Below, in pieces: positions 27,043 to 35,246 of a DNA stretch of 64,000 nt (its first letter is position 1; each line of letters begins with the position of its first letter). Below the pieces are notes generated by a model. It was given only the letters and a program-made list of their open reading frames with translations. It was not told where the DNA came from and ran no database searches. The position numbers and the translations under genes are program-made. The DNA is taken from positions 806,001 through 870,000 of the forward strand of contig NZ_CP042914.1 in the NCBI RefSeq assembly GCF_008065135.1, in the 5' to 3' direction. The DNA comes from Roseimaritima ulvae. GTDB taxonomy: Bacteria > Planctomycetota > Planctomycetia > Pirellulales > Pirellulaceae.

Positions 27043-27072
27043 AAAAGGGACACACCTGGGTGTGTCCCTTTT
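27043..27072. terminator. Strong bidirectional Rho-independent terminator
   Basis: A perfect 14-bp stem AAAAGGGACACACC/GGTGTGTCCCTTTT with a 2-nt loop, followed by T residues on the plus strand. It separates the plus-strand Cys-rich gene from the convergent minus-strand coiled-coil gene, whose stop is at 27077. Confidence 0.92.
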
Positions 27073-27076
27073 TTCG

Positions 27077-27604
27077 TTATCGCGTGGCGTCGATCGCGTC
27101 GGGGCGGGCGGTGAGCGCCAGGCGGCGGGCCTGCTGTTTGAGTTCCTCGCGGAGACGCAGCGCTTCGCGTTCGAGTTGCTGCAGCTGTTGCTGTTGGCTC
27201 TGGGACCACAGCCGAAAGCTGCGTTCGCGGTTCTCTTGAAGGGCCATGGCCGCGTGCAATTCTGATTCGCGACGGTCCAGCAACTCGGCCCAGGTCTGCA
27301 GGTTGTGCACCAGGTCCTCGGCGTGGGCGTGGAGTAAGGAAGAGCCTGCGTCGTCGTTGGTTTGCGCGGCCGTCGCGGGACCGCTCGGCGCGGCCGTCGC
27401 GGTCGGTAGGGTGTTGTCGTCCGACTGCGGCCGCTGGCCACCGTGATGCGGCGGGTCGATACGCCGGCCCGCTTCGGCGCTTGCCGGTTGGTTGCCGACC
27501 GGCCGCGCAGCGGCATCGGTCGCCGAGCCGGCTCGGTGCTGAAATACGTGCGAGCTGGGTGCACGAATACGCCCCAAATGGGTTTCGGCGGCCATTGTGG
27601 GCAC
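27077..27604 (-). CDS. Coiled-coil protein, unknown function
   Basis: 175 aa. Two other open frames overlap it; I chose this one because it encodes a coherent protein: a polar N-terminal half (residues 1-85), then a long amphipathic coiled coil (LLHAHAEDLVHNLQTWAELL, REREALRLREELKQQARRL-like). No signal peptide or TM helix is seen. The other frames are Arg/Ser/Pro-rich, as shadows in GC-rich DNA usually are. No function can be assigned. Confidence 0.6.
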   Translation of the reverse strand: MPTMAAETHLGRIRAPSSHVFQHRAGSATDAAARPVGNQPASAEAGRRIDPPHHGGQRPQSDDNTLPTATAAPSGPATAAQTNDDAGSSLLHAHAEDLVHNLQTWAELLDRRESELHAAMALQENRERSFRLWSQSQQQQLQQLEREALRLREELKQQARRLALTARPDAIDATR

Positions 27605-27727
27605 CTTGCTGGGGAGGAAAACGGGAGAGGATGTCCAACGACCCTCATCGGCTATTTGCTAGCGTCGGCTGTGGCGGATCGTGGCTCCGCAAGGGCGTAG
27701 GGATTATGCCGAACTTGCGGGCTCCGG

Positions 27728-27747
27728 CCGTAGCCGAAGTCGCCAGG
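27728..27747. repeat. Single CCGTAGCCGAAGTCGCCAGG unit
   Basis: One 20-bp copy of the repeat that occurs as an inverted pair at 53882-53949. It lies in the non-coding gap beside the complete MITE-like element. Confidence 0.7.
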
Positions 27748-27783
27748 CTTTGGACCGTTTTGTCGACCCGATCCAATCTCTGG

Positions 27784-27975
27784 GGGACGTGAAGTGTATT
27801 AATGCCGGATTCATTTCACTCTCCCTCTGGGAGAGTCGAGCGTCAGCGAGGAGAGGGCGACCGCGCCGTGCAAACTGCAAAAAACCTCCCCTCGCTAAGG
27901 CTCGACCCTCCTTAAGAAGGAGTGTGAAGGAAGCGGCCCCAAGGTCCAATGCTGCAGTAATACATTTCACGTCCC
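27784..27975. mobile_element. MITE-like element, complete copy (192 bp)
   Basis: Terminal inverted repeats of 22 bp (27784-27805 and 27954-27975) match at 20 of 22 positions, of the type GGGACGTGAAGTGTATTAATGC. No transposase is encoded. The interior holds CTCTCCCTCTGGGAGAGTCGAG near the left and AAGCGGCCCCAAGGTCC near the right. Truncated relatives lie at 39967-40040 and 57535-57678. I see no obvious target-site duplication. Confidence 0.8.
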
Positions 27976-28026
27976 GGCGAGATCGGTTACTGTAAATTTA
28001 AAACGGAGCAAAGCACTAGCAGTGGT

Positions 28027-29379
28027 TCATCGTCGGCGTTGTGCGGCGGCTTGGGACAGGACTTCGGCGATCCGCGGGATGACCTGGCGGGCGTCGTAGT
28101 GTTGGCGAATCGCGGCGGTGGCCAGGGTGGTTCGCTGCTCAATGGCCTGGTCGTTGTGGCCGCTGAGCAGGTCCGCGACGGCAGCGGCGAAAGCGGCCGC
28201 GTCGCCGCTGGGGACCAGACTGGCCAGACGCCCGTCGTCGACCAATTCCGGCGTGCCGCCACGGTTGGTCGCGACCACGGGGATTCTTAAACACATGGCT
28301 TCCAAAACCACGTTCGGTAAGCCTTCGAACAACGAGGGCAGCAGCAGGCCGTCGGCGGCGGCCAGCAACGGCAGTGGATTGTTCAGGTGCCCGGTAAAGG
28401 TCACCCGCTGGTCGAGACCACTGTCAGCCGCTTGCCGTTGCAGTTGTGCCCGCTGGGGGCCGTCACCGACGATCCATAATTGCCAGGGCAGCGAAGGCGA
28501 TTGGGCGGCCAGTCGCTGCATGGCTTGCAAAAGTATCGTCTGGCCCTTTTCTTCGGACAGACGACCGATGCAGACCAATTGCGGCGGTTGGCGGGACTGA
28601 GCGAGGGCGGCCGTCTCACACGCCGCGGCGGCTCGCTGTTGCGTGGCTGCGATATCGACGGGGTTATGAATGGTGGTCAGCTTGTCGGGCGGCAAGTGGT
28701 AATACTCCGCCGCCGATTGCGCGGCCGCGCGGCTGACCGCGATGACGCGATAGGCCCCGGCATAAGCCCTTGCCAGGCGGCGGCGTTTGATCGCCAGGTA
28801 ACGTGGTTCAAGCCGCGGCAACATTTGCGCCGGAGGGCTAACGATGGTGGATACGCGGGGTAGCCCCAGAGCGGTGGCGGCCGGGGCCACGGCCATCGTC
28901 ATTTGGAACGTGCGATCGTAAACGACCTCGACCTGATGTTGTTGCAAAATATGTCGCAGGTAGCGGCTGTGATGGCCACCAACGCGTCCGGGCCACCGCG
29001 GCCAGCCCACTGCCGGGGCGTCGTCAAACGATACAATCGGTACATCTGCGGGAACCTGATCCAGCAGCACGCCCTGCCGGTGCCGGAGGTACAAAATCGG
29101 GCGGAATTGCTGGCGATCGAGGTGCTGAGCCAGCAGCAGCGTTTGCCGTTCGCTGCCCCCACCGTCCATCGATCCGGACATCAGCAAAACCGTCAGCGGC
29201 AGGCGACTCACAGCGACAGTTTCCAGGTTAGAGTTCGGGTCGAATCGATTAATCCCGGCGTCACCACTCGGGCGGGCGGAGGAAGCCGGCAATTCGGCAA
29301 TTGGTTTGGATTCGCGTCGGGCGATTCCCGATTCCGAAGCAATGCGGGTGGGCAGCGCTTTTCTAGGCCGGTGGTCCAC
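28027..29379 (-). CDS. Glycosyltransferase family 4 (GT-B fold)
   Basis: 450 aa from the ATG at 29379. The first 56 residues are basic/polar without domain character; a GTG at 29211 would give 394 aa, the usual GT4 length, starting just before LPLTVLLMSGSMDGGGSERQ. The donor-binding half shows LVCIGRLSEEKGQTILLQAM, VTFTGHLNNPLP, LPSLFEGLPNVVLEAMCLR (the E-x7-E motif) and VATNRGGTPELV, all typical GT4. It should transfer a sugar from a nucleotide donor in the cytoplasm. It is divergent from the next gene. The acceptor is unknown; with nearby export genes, EPS assembly is likely. Confidence 0.87.
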   Translation of the reverse strand: MDHRPRKALPTRIASESGIARRESKPIAELPASSARPSGDAGINRFDPNSNLETVAVSRLPLTVLLMSGSMDGGGSERQTLLLAQHLDRQQFRPILYLRHRQGVLLDQVPADVPIVSFDDAPAVGWPRWPGRVGGHHSRYLRHILQQHQVEVVYDRTFQMTMAVAPAATALGLPRVSTIVSPPAQMLPRLEPRYLAIKRRRLARAYAGAYRVIAVSRAAAQSAAEYYHLPPDKLTTIHNPVDIAATQQRAAAACETAALAQSRQPPQLVCIGRLSEEKGQTILLQAMQRLAAQSPSLPWQLWIVGDGPQRAQLQRQAADSGLDQRVTFTGHLNNPLPLLAAADGLLLPSLFEGLPNVVLEAMCLRIPVVATNRGGTPELVDDGRLASLVPSGDAAAFAAAVADLLSGHNDQAIEQRTTLATAAIRQHYDARQVIPRIAEVLSQAAAQRRR

Positions 29380-29460
29380 CTCGTACGCGGCACCAGTGTA
29401 TCAGGCTGGTCGCCGCGCCAGGCCAATTCGGAACTTGATTGCCACGGAGGGGCATCAGGT

Positions 29461-31947
29461 ATGCATCGTCGGAAACGCAGCCTTGCGGTTTTCATCTTCC
29501 CGGTCTTCGCCGTCGCGGTGATTGCCATGTGGCTGCTATTGCATCCATGGGGAGGGATTGCCATCCGTGGCCCGATCGCGTCGGTTTCCATCAATCCGGT
29601 GGTCTCGACCAACCGCAGCGTGCGGCCGCGGATTCTACCGGCCGATCCGCTTCGACACGAGGCGATTGAAAGCCTGGGCAAGACGCGGCGGACGACGCGG
29701 CACCGCCGCCGCACCCCGCACCGTGATACGACGGCCCACCAGAGCCTGCCGATGCCCTGGGATCGACCGGCCAACGTGTCGTTGCATGCTCCCCTGTTGG
29801 ACGCCCAAGATGAAATGGCGGGACTGGACGCCGCGTTCGAACCGTTCGAACCGTTCGGGTCGGTCGGGCAAACGGTGGCGGTTGCCAAACCGGTGTCGAC
29901 CGAGGTGACGCCGGCCATCCGCCGCACGACGAGCGACGGACGCTCCAATGCCTGGCCGCCCACGCCCGCACTGGACGCCATGTTGACCGATGGCTTGGAG
30001 GTCGTGGCGGCTCGCGGTTGGATCGAGCGGGTTCGCGACGGATTGGCGGAACTGCAGAGCTATCGGACCTTGGGCGATCACGCCGCCGGACAGACGCTGG
30101 ATCAGTTATCGACGCTGTCGACCGAGGGGTTGGCGGCCGCCGAACAACTGGCCGACCGCGGCGAACAACTAAAGTGGTTGCGGCTGGCCCATTCCCTGCA
30201 GCGACGGTTGGCGGTCTGGCAACCGATCTGGAATACGACCCGTCAGCACAGCATGCAATTGGCTTCCAGCGGAAAACGTTTTACGGTTGATACGGCCGAA
30301 GTCCGTCGTCGCGCGGCCGTGGTGGCCAAGGCCTGCGAGCAAACCGGGGACGCGGCGGCATGGCATCGCTTCCTGCTGTTGCACCGCGTCAGCGACCCCG
30401 CCATGCCCACCGATGCCGCGGCCCGTCGAATCACCGCCCAACGTTTGTTGTCGCGAATCGAATGGGATGGGTTGAGCGAAGCCCAGCGGCAGTGGTTGCA
30501 GCAACCGGCGGTTCAGGATCTGGCCGATGCGGTCCGTCCTTGGGCGGCTGGTCCGGTCGACTACCCGCGTCTGCTGCAGCAGTTGGAACGCCAGGAAAGC
30601 GACGCTATCGACTTGGTCGCGATCGATGTGGCGGCTACCACCCAAACGATGCGGTTTGCCGCCGGACCGCAGCCGCATCAGGTGGCCGACGCCATCAACG
30701 CTTATTATCGTAACGCCAATCTGCGAGTGGCGATTTCCGAGACGTTTTTGAACCGCTTGCTGCCCGATATGCCGGAACGCGCCGAGCCGGTTTCGCAGAA
30801 CATTCTAGGCACCCGGATTCAAGGCACCAGCCAGATCGCCAGCGACTTACGGGTCGAGCTGCTGCCCTCGCCCGAGCAGTGGGCGCTGCGGGTGCATACC
30901 GATGGTCAGATCCATGCTCGAACCGTGGGCCGCAACGGGCCCGTGACACTCCGCAATGCCAGTGACGCCCAGTTCCAGGCTCACACCGACGTGATCGTCG
31001 ATGCCGAGGGCGTGCGTTTACAGGCCGCCGACGCCAGCGTCCAGCAACAGACCTATCTGCGAGGCTTGCAGACGGATTACGACGGTGTGCCGCTGATCGG
31101 TTCGTTGGTCCGCGGCATCGCGATGTCCAAGTACCGCGATGCCCGCAGCCGCTCGCAACGCATCGCCACCGCTCGCCTGGAACGCACCATCGCCGCCGGC
31201 TTGGATCAGGAATTCGAACAGCAGGTCCACGACAAGACGCAGCGGTTGACCGACCAATTGCTCGGCCCCCTAGCCGGCTTGCGGTTGGCTCCCACGGTCG
31301 TCGATTTGCAAACCGACCAGCAACGACTGACGGCCCGCTACCGGCTGGCCGGCGACTGGCAATTGGCCGCTTCCACACCGCGGCCGCGAGCGATGAGCGA
31401 CAGCTTGTTGAGTGTTCAAGTTCACCAGTCGGCGCTGAACAATACCTGCGAACGCCTGGCCCCGTCGGACGAGCCCAGGGCGATCGCGGCGGTCGCCGAA
31501 GAACTGTTGGAGATGTTTGGCCGAGACGCCTCGGCGGTACCGGAAGAGCTGCCCACGGACGTCTATCTGCAGTTCTCCAAGACGCGTCCGGTGACTTTGG
31601 AAGTCGATAACGATCGCATGTGGTTAACCTTTCGCTTACTGCGTTTGACCCGCGAAGGCGGCTTGGATTTGCGGCACTTTATCGTGCGAGCTTGCTACCG
31701 CGGCGAAGTCGATGGGATGCACGCCCGGTTTGTTCGGGAAGGGCATCTGAGTATCAAGGGAGCACGCATGTCGCTGGGCCAACGGGTTGCGGTCCGCGCG
31801 ATCTTCAACAAGGTGCTGAATGAAAACCAGCCCCTGCCGTTGACCAGCGAACGTTTAGCGGAGCACCCGGCCACCGCCGGCACCGAAATCAGCCAGCTGG
31901 AACTTCGCGACGGCTGGATCGCCTTCGCCATCGCGCCGCAGCGGTAG
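29461..31947 (+). CDS. Large membrane-anchored protein of unknown function
   Basis: 828 aa from the ATG at 29461. The frame stays open upstream to 28903, but that part lies antisense to the glycosyltransferase gene. Residues 6-25 form a signal anchor (LAVFIFPVFAVAVIAMWLLL). An Arg/His-rich stretch follows (residues 60-105), then a helical region (170-420) and an alpha/beta C-terminal half (430-828) ending in QLELRDGWIAFAIAP. No motif is recognised. It is probably a bitopic periplasmic protein. It has no close downstream partner. Confidence 0.65.
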   Translation: MHRRKRSLAVFIFPVFAVAVIAMWLLLHPWGGIAIRGPIASVSINPVVSTNRSVRPRILPADPLRHEAIESLGKTRRTTRHRRRTPHRDTTAHQSLPMPWDRPANVSLHAPLLDAQDEMAGLDAAFEPFEPFGSVGQTVAVAKPVSTEVTPAIRRTTSDGRSNAWPPTPALDAMLTDGLEVVAARGWIERVRDGLAELQSYRTLGDHAAGQTLDQLSTLSTEGLAAAEQLADRGEQLKWLRLAHSLQRRLAVWQPIWNTTRQHSMQLASSGKRFTVDTAEVRRRAAVVAKACEQTGDAAAWHRFLLLHRVSDPAMPTDAAARRITAQRLLSRIEWDGLSEAQRQWLQQPAVQDLADAVRPWAAGPVDYPRLLQQLERQESDAIDLVAIDVAATTQTMRFAAGPQPHQVADAINAYYRNANLRVAISETFLNRLLPDMPERAEPVSQNILGTRIQGTSQIASDLRVELLPSPEQWALRVHTDGQIHARTVGRNGPVTLRNASDAQFQAHTDVIVDAEGVRLQAADASVQQQTYLRGLQTDYDGVPLIGSLVRGIAMSKYRDARSRSQRIATARLERTIAAGLDQEFEQQVHDKTQRLTDQLLGPLAGLRLAPTVVDLQTDQQRLTARYRLAGDWQLAASTPRPRAMSDSLLSVQVHQSALNNTCERLAPSDEPRAIAAVAEELLEMFGRDASAVPEELPTDVYLQFSKTRPVTLEVDNDRMWLTFRLLRLTREGGLDLRHFIVRACYRGEVDGMHARFVREGHLSIKGARMSLGQRVAVRAIFNKVLNENQPLPLTSERLAEHPATAGTEISQLELRDGWIAFAIAPQR

Positions 31948-32756
31948 CCGAACTCGTCCGAGTTTGGACGGTTCGCGAGCTGGCGTAGCTCGACTCTCTC
32001 GTAGCTTGACTCTCCGAGTCGAGTGGCGGGGGTAAGCTTCGCTGCCCGACTCGGAGAGGGGAGCATCCTACGAGTGGCGTCAGTCGACAATGACGCGGTA
32101 ACGATTCCCGCCTTATTCCCGAAGGGAATTTCAGATAATAGCCGGTGGTCAGCGCAGCGCCACCACCGGAAAGAAACGCGCGAAAATCTGGCTCCCCTCT
32201 CCCTCAAAACAAGCTTGCAAATAACAGGTTTGATTCCAACGCTACCGTTCGTTTTCTAGGTCAATCGACACCGCTATAAAGGCTTGTTTTGGGGGAGAGG
32301 GGCTGGGGGTGAGGGGGCAACCGAGCAGTCCAGATGAGCCGCGTGGGAGCTGACATACGGGCGCCAAACCAGCACGCCCACGCCAGAAATCGCCTTGTGG
32401 AATTCCCCCTCACCCCCAGCCCCTCTCCCCCAAGCAAGCTCCAAAACCAACGCGCAGAGACGGAGAGAGCTGGCTGTCTATTCGATATCCACTGCACCGC
32501 CCCAAGCTTGCTTGGGGGAGAGGGGAGCGAGATTTTCGTCGCGCCTTTTCCGGCGGTGGTCGCTGCGCTCGACCGCCGGCTATTCGCTATAACGCCTTCG
32601 GCGTACTTCGCCCAGCGATCCTGTCCCAGGCCGCTTTTCTGGCAGCTAGCTTGCCAGATCATCGACACCTCGACAAATTTTGAAGTCAGCCACCCCAAAC
32701 GCCGCGGCTCGCAGGATGCGCCCCTCGGAGAGACAGGCTACGGTGGGAGAGTCAGG
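31948..32756. other. 809-bp intergenic region rich in inverted repeats
   Basis: No credible gene. It holds, in order: a Gly-codon-free palindromic run around 31990-32060 with CTCCGAGTCGAG / CCGACTCGGAG; a repeat half at about 32104-32215; GGGGGAGAGGGGCTGGGGGTG at 32290-32310 with its inverse at 32405-32438; and the inverted partner of the 32104 repeat at about 32505-32605. The mirrored halves suggest relic mobile elements. Confidence 0.6.
32104..32605. repeat. Imperfect long inverted repeat pair (arms about 100 bp)
   Basis: The arm at about 32104-32215 and the arm at about 32505-32605 are imperfect reverse complements, sharing in order ATAGCCGG(T/C)GGTC, CACC(A/G)CCGGAAA, GCGAAAATCT and GCTCCCCTCTCCC. 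The spacer carries a second inverted pair (32282-32317 and 32405-32438). No coding sequence lies between them. Confidence 0.6.
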
Positions 32757-34139
32757 CTACGGCGTCGCTTCTGGCGATGCAGTGCTCTCGGCGGGGCCGC
32801 GTTTGAAGACGTAGATGGCTAGGCCGGTGGCGGCGGTAAACGTGGCGATGCTGACCAACTGCGAAATCGTCAAACCGGTACCAAATTGGCCAGGTTCGTC
32901 GCTGCGGATCATCTCCAACCCGAACCGGATGATCGCATAACCGGCGAAGCCCACCACGACCAACAGCCCCTCGTGGCGAATCGCCCAAGGCGACAGGGCT
33001 AGTAGCAGCAAGCACAGTCCCAGCGCCAACCCGCTGCTCAGCAACTGCGAGGGGTACACCGGCAGTGACCGTTGCGGCAACTCGTCGCTGGACCATTGGA
33101 AGGGCTGTTTGTCAACCACGATCCGCAGGCCCCCCCAGCGGGTTTCTTCGGCGGGCCGAGCGGGATCGAGGTCTTCGATGGCCGGTGGCAGGGGCGTGAT
33201 CCGCTGCACGACCTGACCGGCGGTGATGCCCGCCTCAGCCGCCAAGCTATTGGGCAGCACGTATTCGATTTCCGCCGGCAGTTCCAGCTGTTCGGCTTTG
33301 GTGATCGCGAATTGGATCCCGGTTAATTCCGCTGTTTCAAATTGCTCGGAGTACAGCGGGCTGCCCGCGGGAAACCGCAGCGCCCAGCCGTTGTCTTCGC
33401 AGCGACCGCCGTAACAGCACCCGTTCAACAGGCAGCCGATCCGCCCAAAAAACATTCCCAGGAACAAGCATGGAATCACCACATCGCCCAGTTTCAGCAG
33501 GGGCACGCCGTGACGCCAACAGTACAGAGCCGTTCCTAGAAAACCGCCCATGATCGACCCGTAAACGACCAGCCCGCCGCCGGTGAAATTCAACAGATTG
33601 CGCAGTGTCTGTCCCCAGCTGGGGGCGGCGAATTGATCGTAGTATTCGATCACATAAAACAACCGGGCTCCGGCGATGCCCAGCACCAACACCCAGGGGG
33701 CCAAGCCGTAGATGACGTCGGCCGCCAAACCGCGTCGCGGGGCGCGGTATACCGCCAACGCGATCGCGGACACCACGCCCAATAGCATCATCAACCCATA
33801 GCCGCGAATCGCCAGACCCACCGGCGGTCCCGGTTGGCCGGGAGTCAGCGACTGACCACGGAGTTCCACACTGGGCAGCACCACCACAATGGCTACGGCA
33901 AGCAGCGCCCAAAACCATCCGCTGAGCTTTAATTCTTCCGCAACCGACCCGCCGCGACGATGGGTCACAAACAGGTATGTGCCGGAGACAATGATCAGCA
34001 GCAAAAGGGCCCAGCCGACCCCGAACACGGGGATGCCGGCAAATTCGTGGGGTACGAAAAAAAGTGTCCGCTGCAAGCGAGTAAGCTCTGAAATGGCGAA
34101 GGGGGGAGGATGGGGCGGCAAGCTTGCCCTGTTCGTCAC
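32757..34139 (-). CDS. lgt: Prolipoprotein diacylglyceryl transferase-like protein with PDZ-like insertion
   Basis: 460 aa from a GTG; bacterial Lgt is usually about 260-300. Lgt marks: IRGYGLMMLLG (111-121), GARLFYVIEYYD (158-168), VYGSIMGGFLG (192-202), and GRIGCLLNGCCYGG (232-245), the counterpart of the GRxGNFxNxE signature with Cys-rich changes. The final part resumes at YPSQLLSSGLALGL (362-375) and two TM helices. Residues about 265-355 are an extra soluble segment that includes LPNSLAAEAGITAGQVVQRI, like a PDZ domain. An extra N-terminal TM pair also precedes the core. It may transfer diacylglycerol to prolipoproteins, or be a paralogue with changed specificity. Confidence 0.75.
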   Translation of the reverse strand: MTNRASLPPHPPPFAISELTRLQRTLFFVPHEFAGIPVFGVGWALLLLIIVSGTYLFVTHRRGGSVAEELKLSGWFWALLAVAIVVVLPSVELRGQSLTPGQPGPPVGLAIRGYGLMMLLGVVSAIALAVYRAPRRGLAADVIYGLAPWVLVLGIAGARLFYVIEYYDQFAAPSWGQTLRNLLNFTGGGLVVYGSIMGGFLGTALYCWRHGVPLLKLGDVVIPCLFLGMFFGRIGCLLNGCCYGGRCEDNGWALRFPAGSPLYSEQFETAELTGIQFAITKAEQLELPAEIEYVLPNSLAAEAGITAGQVVQRITPLPPAIEDLDPARPAEETRWGGLRIVVDKQPFQWSSDELPQRSLPVYPSQLLSSGLALGLCLLLLALSPWAIRHEGLLVVVGFAGYAIIRFGLEMIRSDEPGQFGTGLTISQLVSIATFTAATGLAIYVFKRGPAESTASPEATP

Positions 34140-34196
34140 AGCCTACCCGTTTGCCAGCGCCGACGACAACCGCGGTCTGGCCGCGGGGCCCGCCAA

Positions 34197-34321
34197 GTAG
34201 CATGGGCCCCTGGCCCGTGTGGGAAAAGTAGCATGGGCCCCCGGCCCGTGTCCCCCGCGTGGCGATTCTTCCCAGGCTGGAAGCCTAGGCTACGTTCCCC
34301 AGGCTGGAAGCCTAGGCTACG
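34197..34321. repeat. Direct copies of two short repeat families
   Basis: Two direct copies of GTAGCATGGGCCCC-type units (34197-34220 and 34228-34251), then two direct copies of CCAGGCTGGAAGCCTAGGCT (34272-34294 and 34299-34321). Both families recur elsewhere in the window. Confidence 0.85.
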
Positions 34322-34342
34322 GGGGGCTGCAGAAAAGCACGA

Positions 34343-34379
34343 AAAAACCCAAGTTCATGGAGCATGAACTTGGGTTTTT
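34343..34379 (-). terminator. Rho-independent terminator of tRNA-Cys
   Basis: A 17-bp perfect stem (34343-34359 with 34363-34379, loop GAG) with A/T runs at both ends, located just 3 prime of the tRNA-Cys on the minus strand. Its symmetry allows bidirectional function. Confidence 0.9.
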
Positions 34380-34387
34380 CGTTGCAG

Positions 34388-34459
34388 AGGCGACGCCGGG
34401 ATTCGAACCCGGGATGTCGGATTTGCAATCCGATGCCTTAGCCGCTTGGCCACGTCGCC
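34388..34459 (-). tRNA. trnC: tRNA-Cys (anticodon GCA)
   Basis: 72 nt. Minus strand: the acceptor stem GGCGACG pairs with CGTCGCC, U73 is the discriminator base typical of tRNA-Cys, the anticodon loop is TTGCAAA (GCA), and the T-loop is TTCGAAT with a CCGGG/CCCGG stem. CCA is not encoded. Confidence 0.97.
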
Positions 34460-34714
34460 GTTTTGAACGGCCGGTGCGCGGCAAATGGGGCCACGCACTG
34501 GTGATTTGAGCAACGTAGGAGATTCAACCGGTTTGGTCAATATCTGACGATTCGATCGATTTCCGTGGTTGTGTGAATAAGATATCGGACGCACCCAGCG
34601 GCTTCTTGAGCTCGTTTCTCCAACTTCGTCCACGTCTGGACGAAATCGCGATTCGGTCTCAGGCTATTGCCTGCGAACCTTCCTTTTTTTCCCGTTAGCA
34701 ATACCGAGACCCCC

Positions 34715-35233
34715 ATGTCCCTGGGAACCGCTTTCCGAGCCTTTTTTGGCTCCCTGTTTAATTCGGAAGTTTCCGAACGTGTCCGCGCCGCCCTGGATGA
34801 CGAGCCGTCGCCGGCGAAAATCGAAGCCACGCCCCCGGCGCCCGCCCCCCCAAAACCGCCCGTTCGCAGCGACGCCATCGCCCTGCTGGCGACCTTGCAG
34901 CGCGAAGCCCGGTTGGTGGATTTGATTCAAGAAAAACTCGATTCGTTTTCCGATGCCCAGGTCGGCGCCGCGGCCCGGTCCTGTTTGCAGCAATCGGCCG
35001 CTACGCTGGATCGCATCGTGGGCCTGAAACCGATGGTCGAAGGCAGCGAAGGCCAATCGATCACCGTGCCCGAGGACGCTTCGGCGGCGGCCTATCAGTG
35101 GATCGGTGAAGGCAGCGGCAACCAGGGGCAACTGGTCCACCACGGCTGGCACGCGACTCGCCTGGACCTGCCCGAATGGACCGGCCAAGACGCCGATGCT
35201 CGTGTCGTCGCTCCCGCCCAAGTCAAGCGTTAA
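34715..35233 (+). CDS. DUF2760 domain protein
   Basis: 172 aa from the ATG at 34715 (MSLGTAFRAFFGSLFN is the usual family start); an in-frame start at 34667 is less likely. A short amphipathic N-terminal helix precedes a Pro-rich linker (residues 35-55), then the DUF2760 core (ALLATLQREARLVDLIQEKL, then a region ending LPEWTGQDADARVVAPAQV). The gene is followed after 13 nt by two Hsp70-like genes, an arrangement known from other bacteria in which DUF2760 accompanies atypical Hsp70s. The function is unknown; a chaperone accessory role is inferred. Confidence 0.85.
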   Translation: MSLGTAFRAFFGSLFNSEVSERVRAALDDEPSPAKIEATPPAPAPPKPPVRSDAIALLATLQREARLVDLIQEKLDSFSDAQVGAAARSCLQQSAATLDRIVGLKPMVEGSEGQSITVPEDASAAAYQWIGEGSGNQGQLVHHGWHATRLDLPEWTGQDADARVVAPAQVKR

Positions 35234-35246
35234 CGGAGACACCCAC

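Noticed and set aside
27030-27648. Two alternative minus-strand frames overlapping 27077-27604
   Set aside because: Arg/Pro-rich without structure; the chosen frame encodes a coherent coiled coil.
28903-29460. Upstream extension of the large orphan protein
   Set aside because: Overlaps the glycosyltransferase gene on the other strand and lies before a clear signal anchor at 29461.
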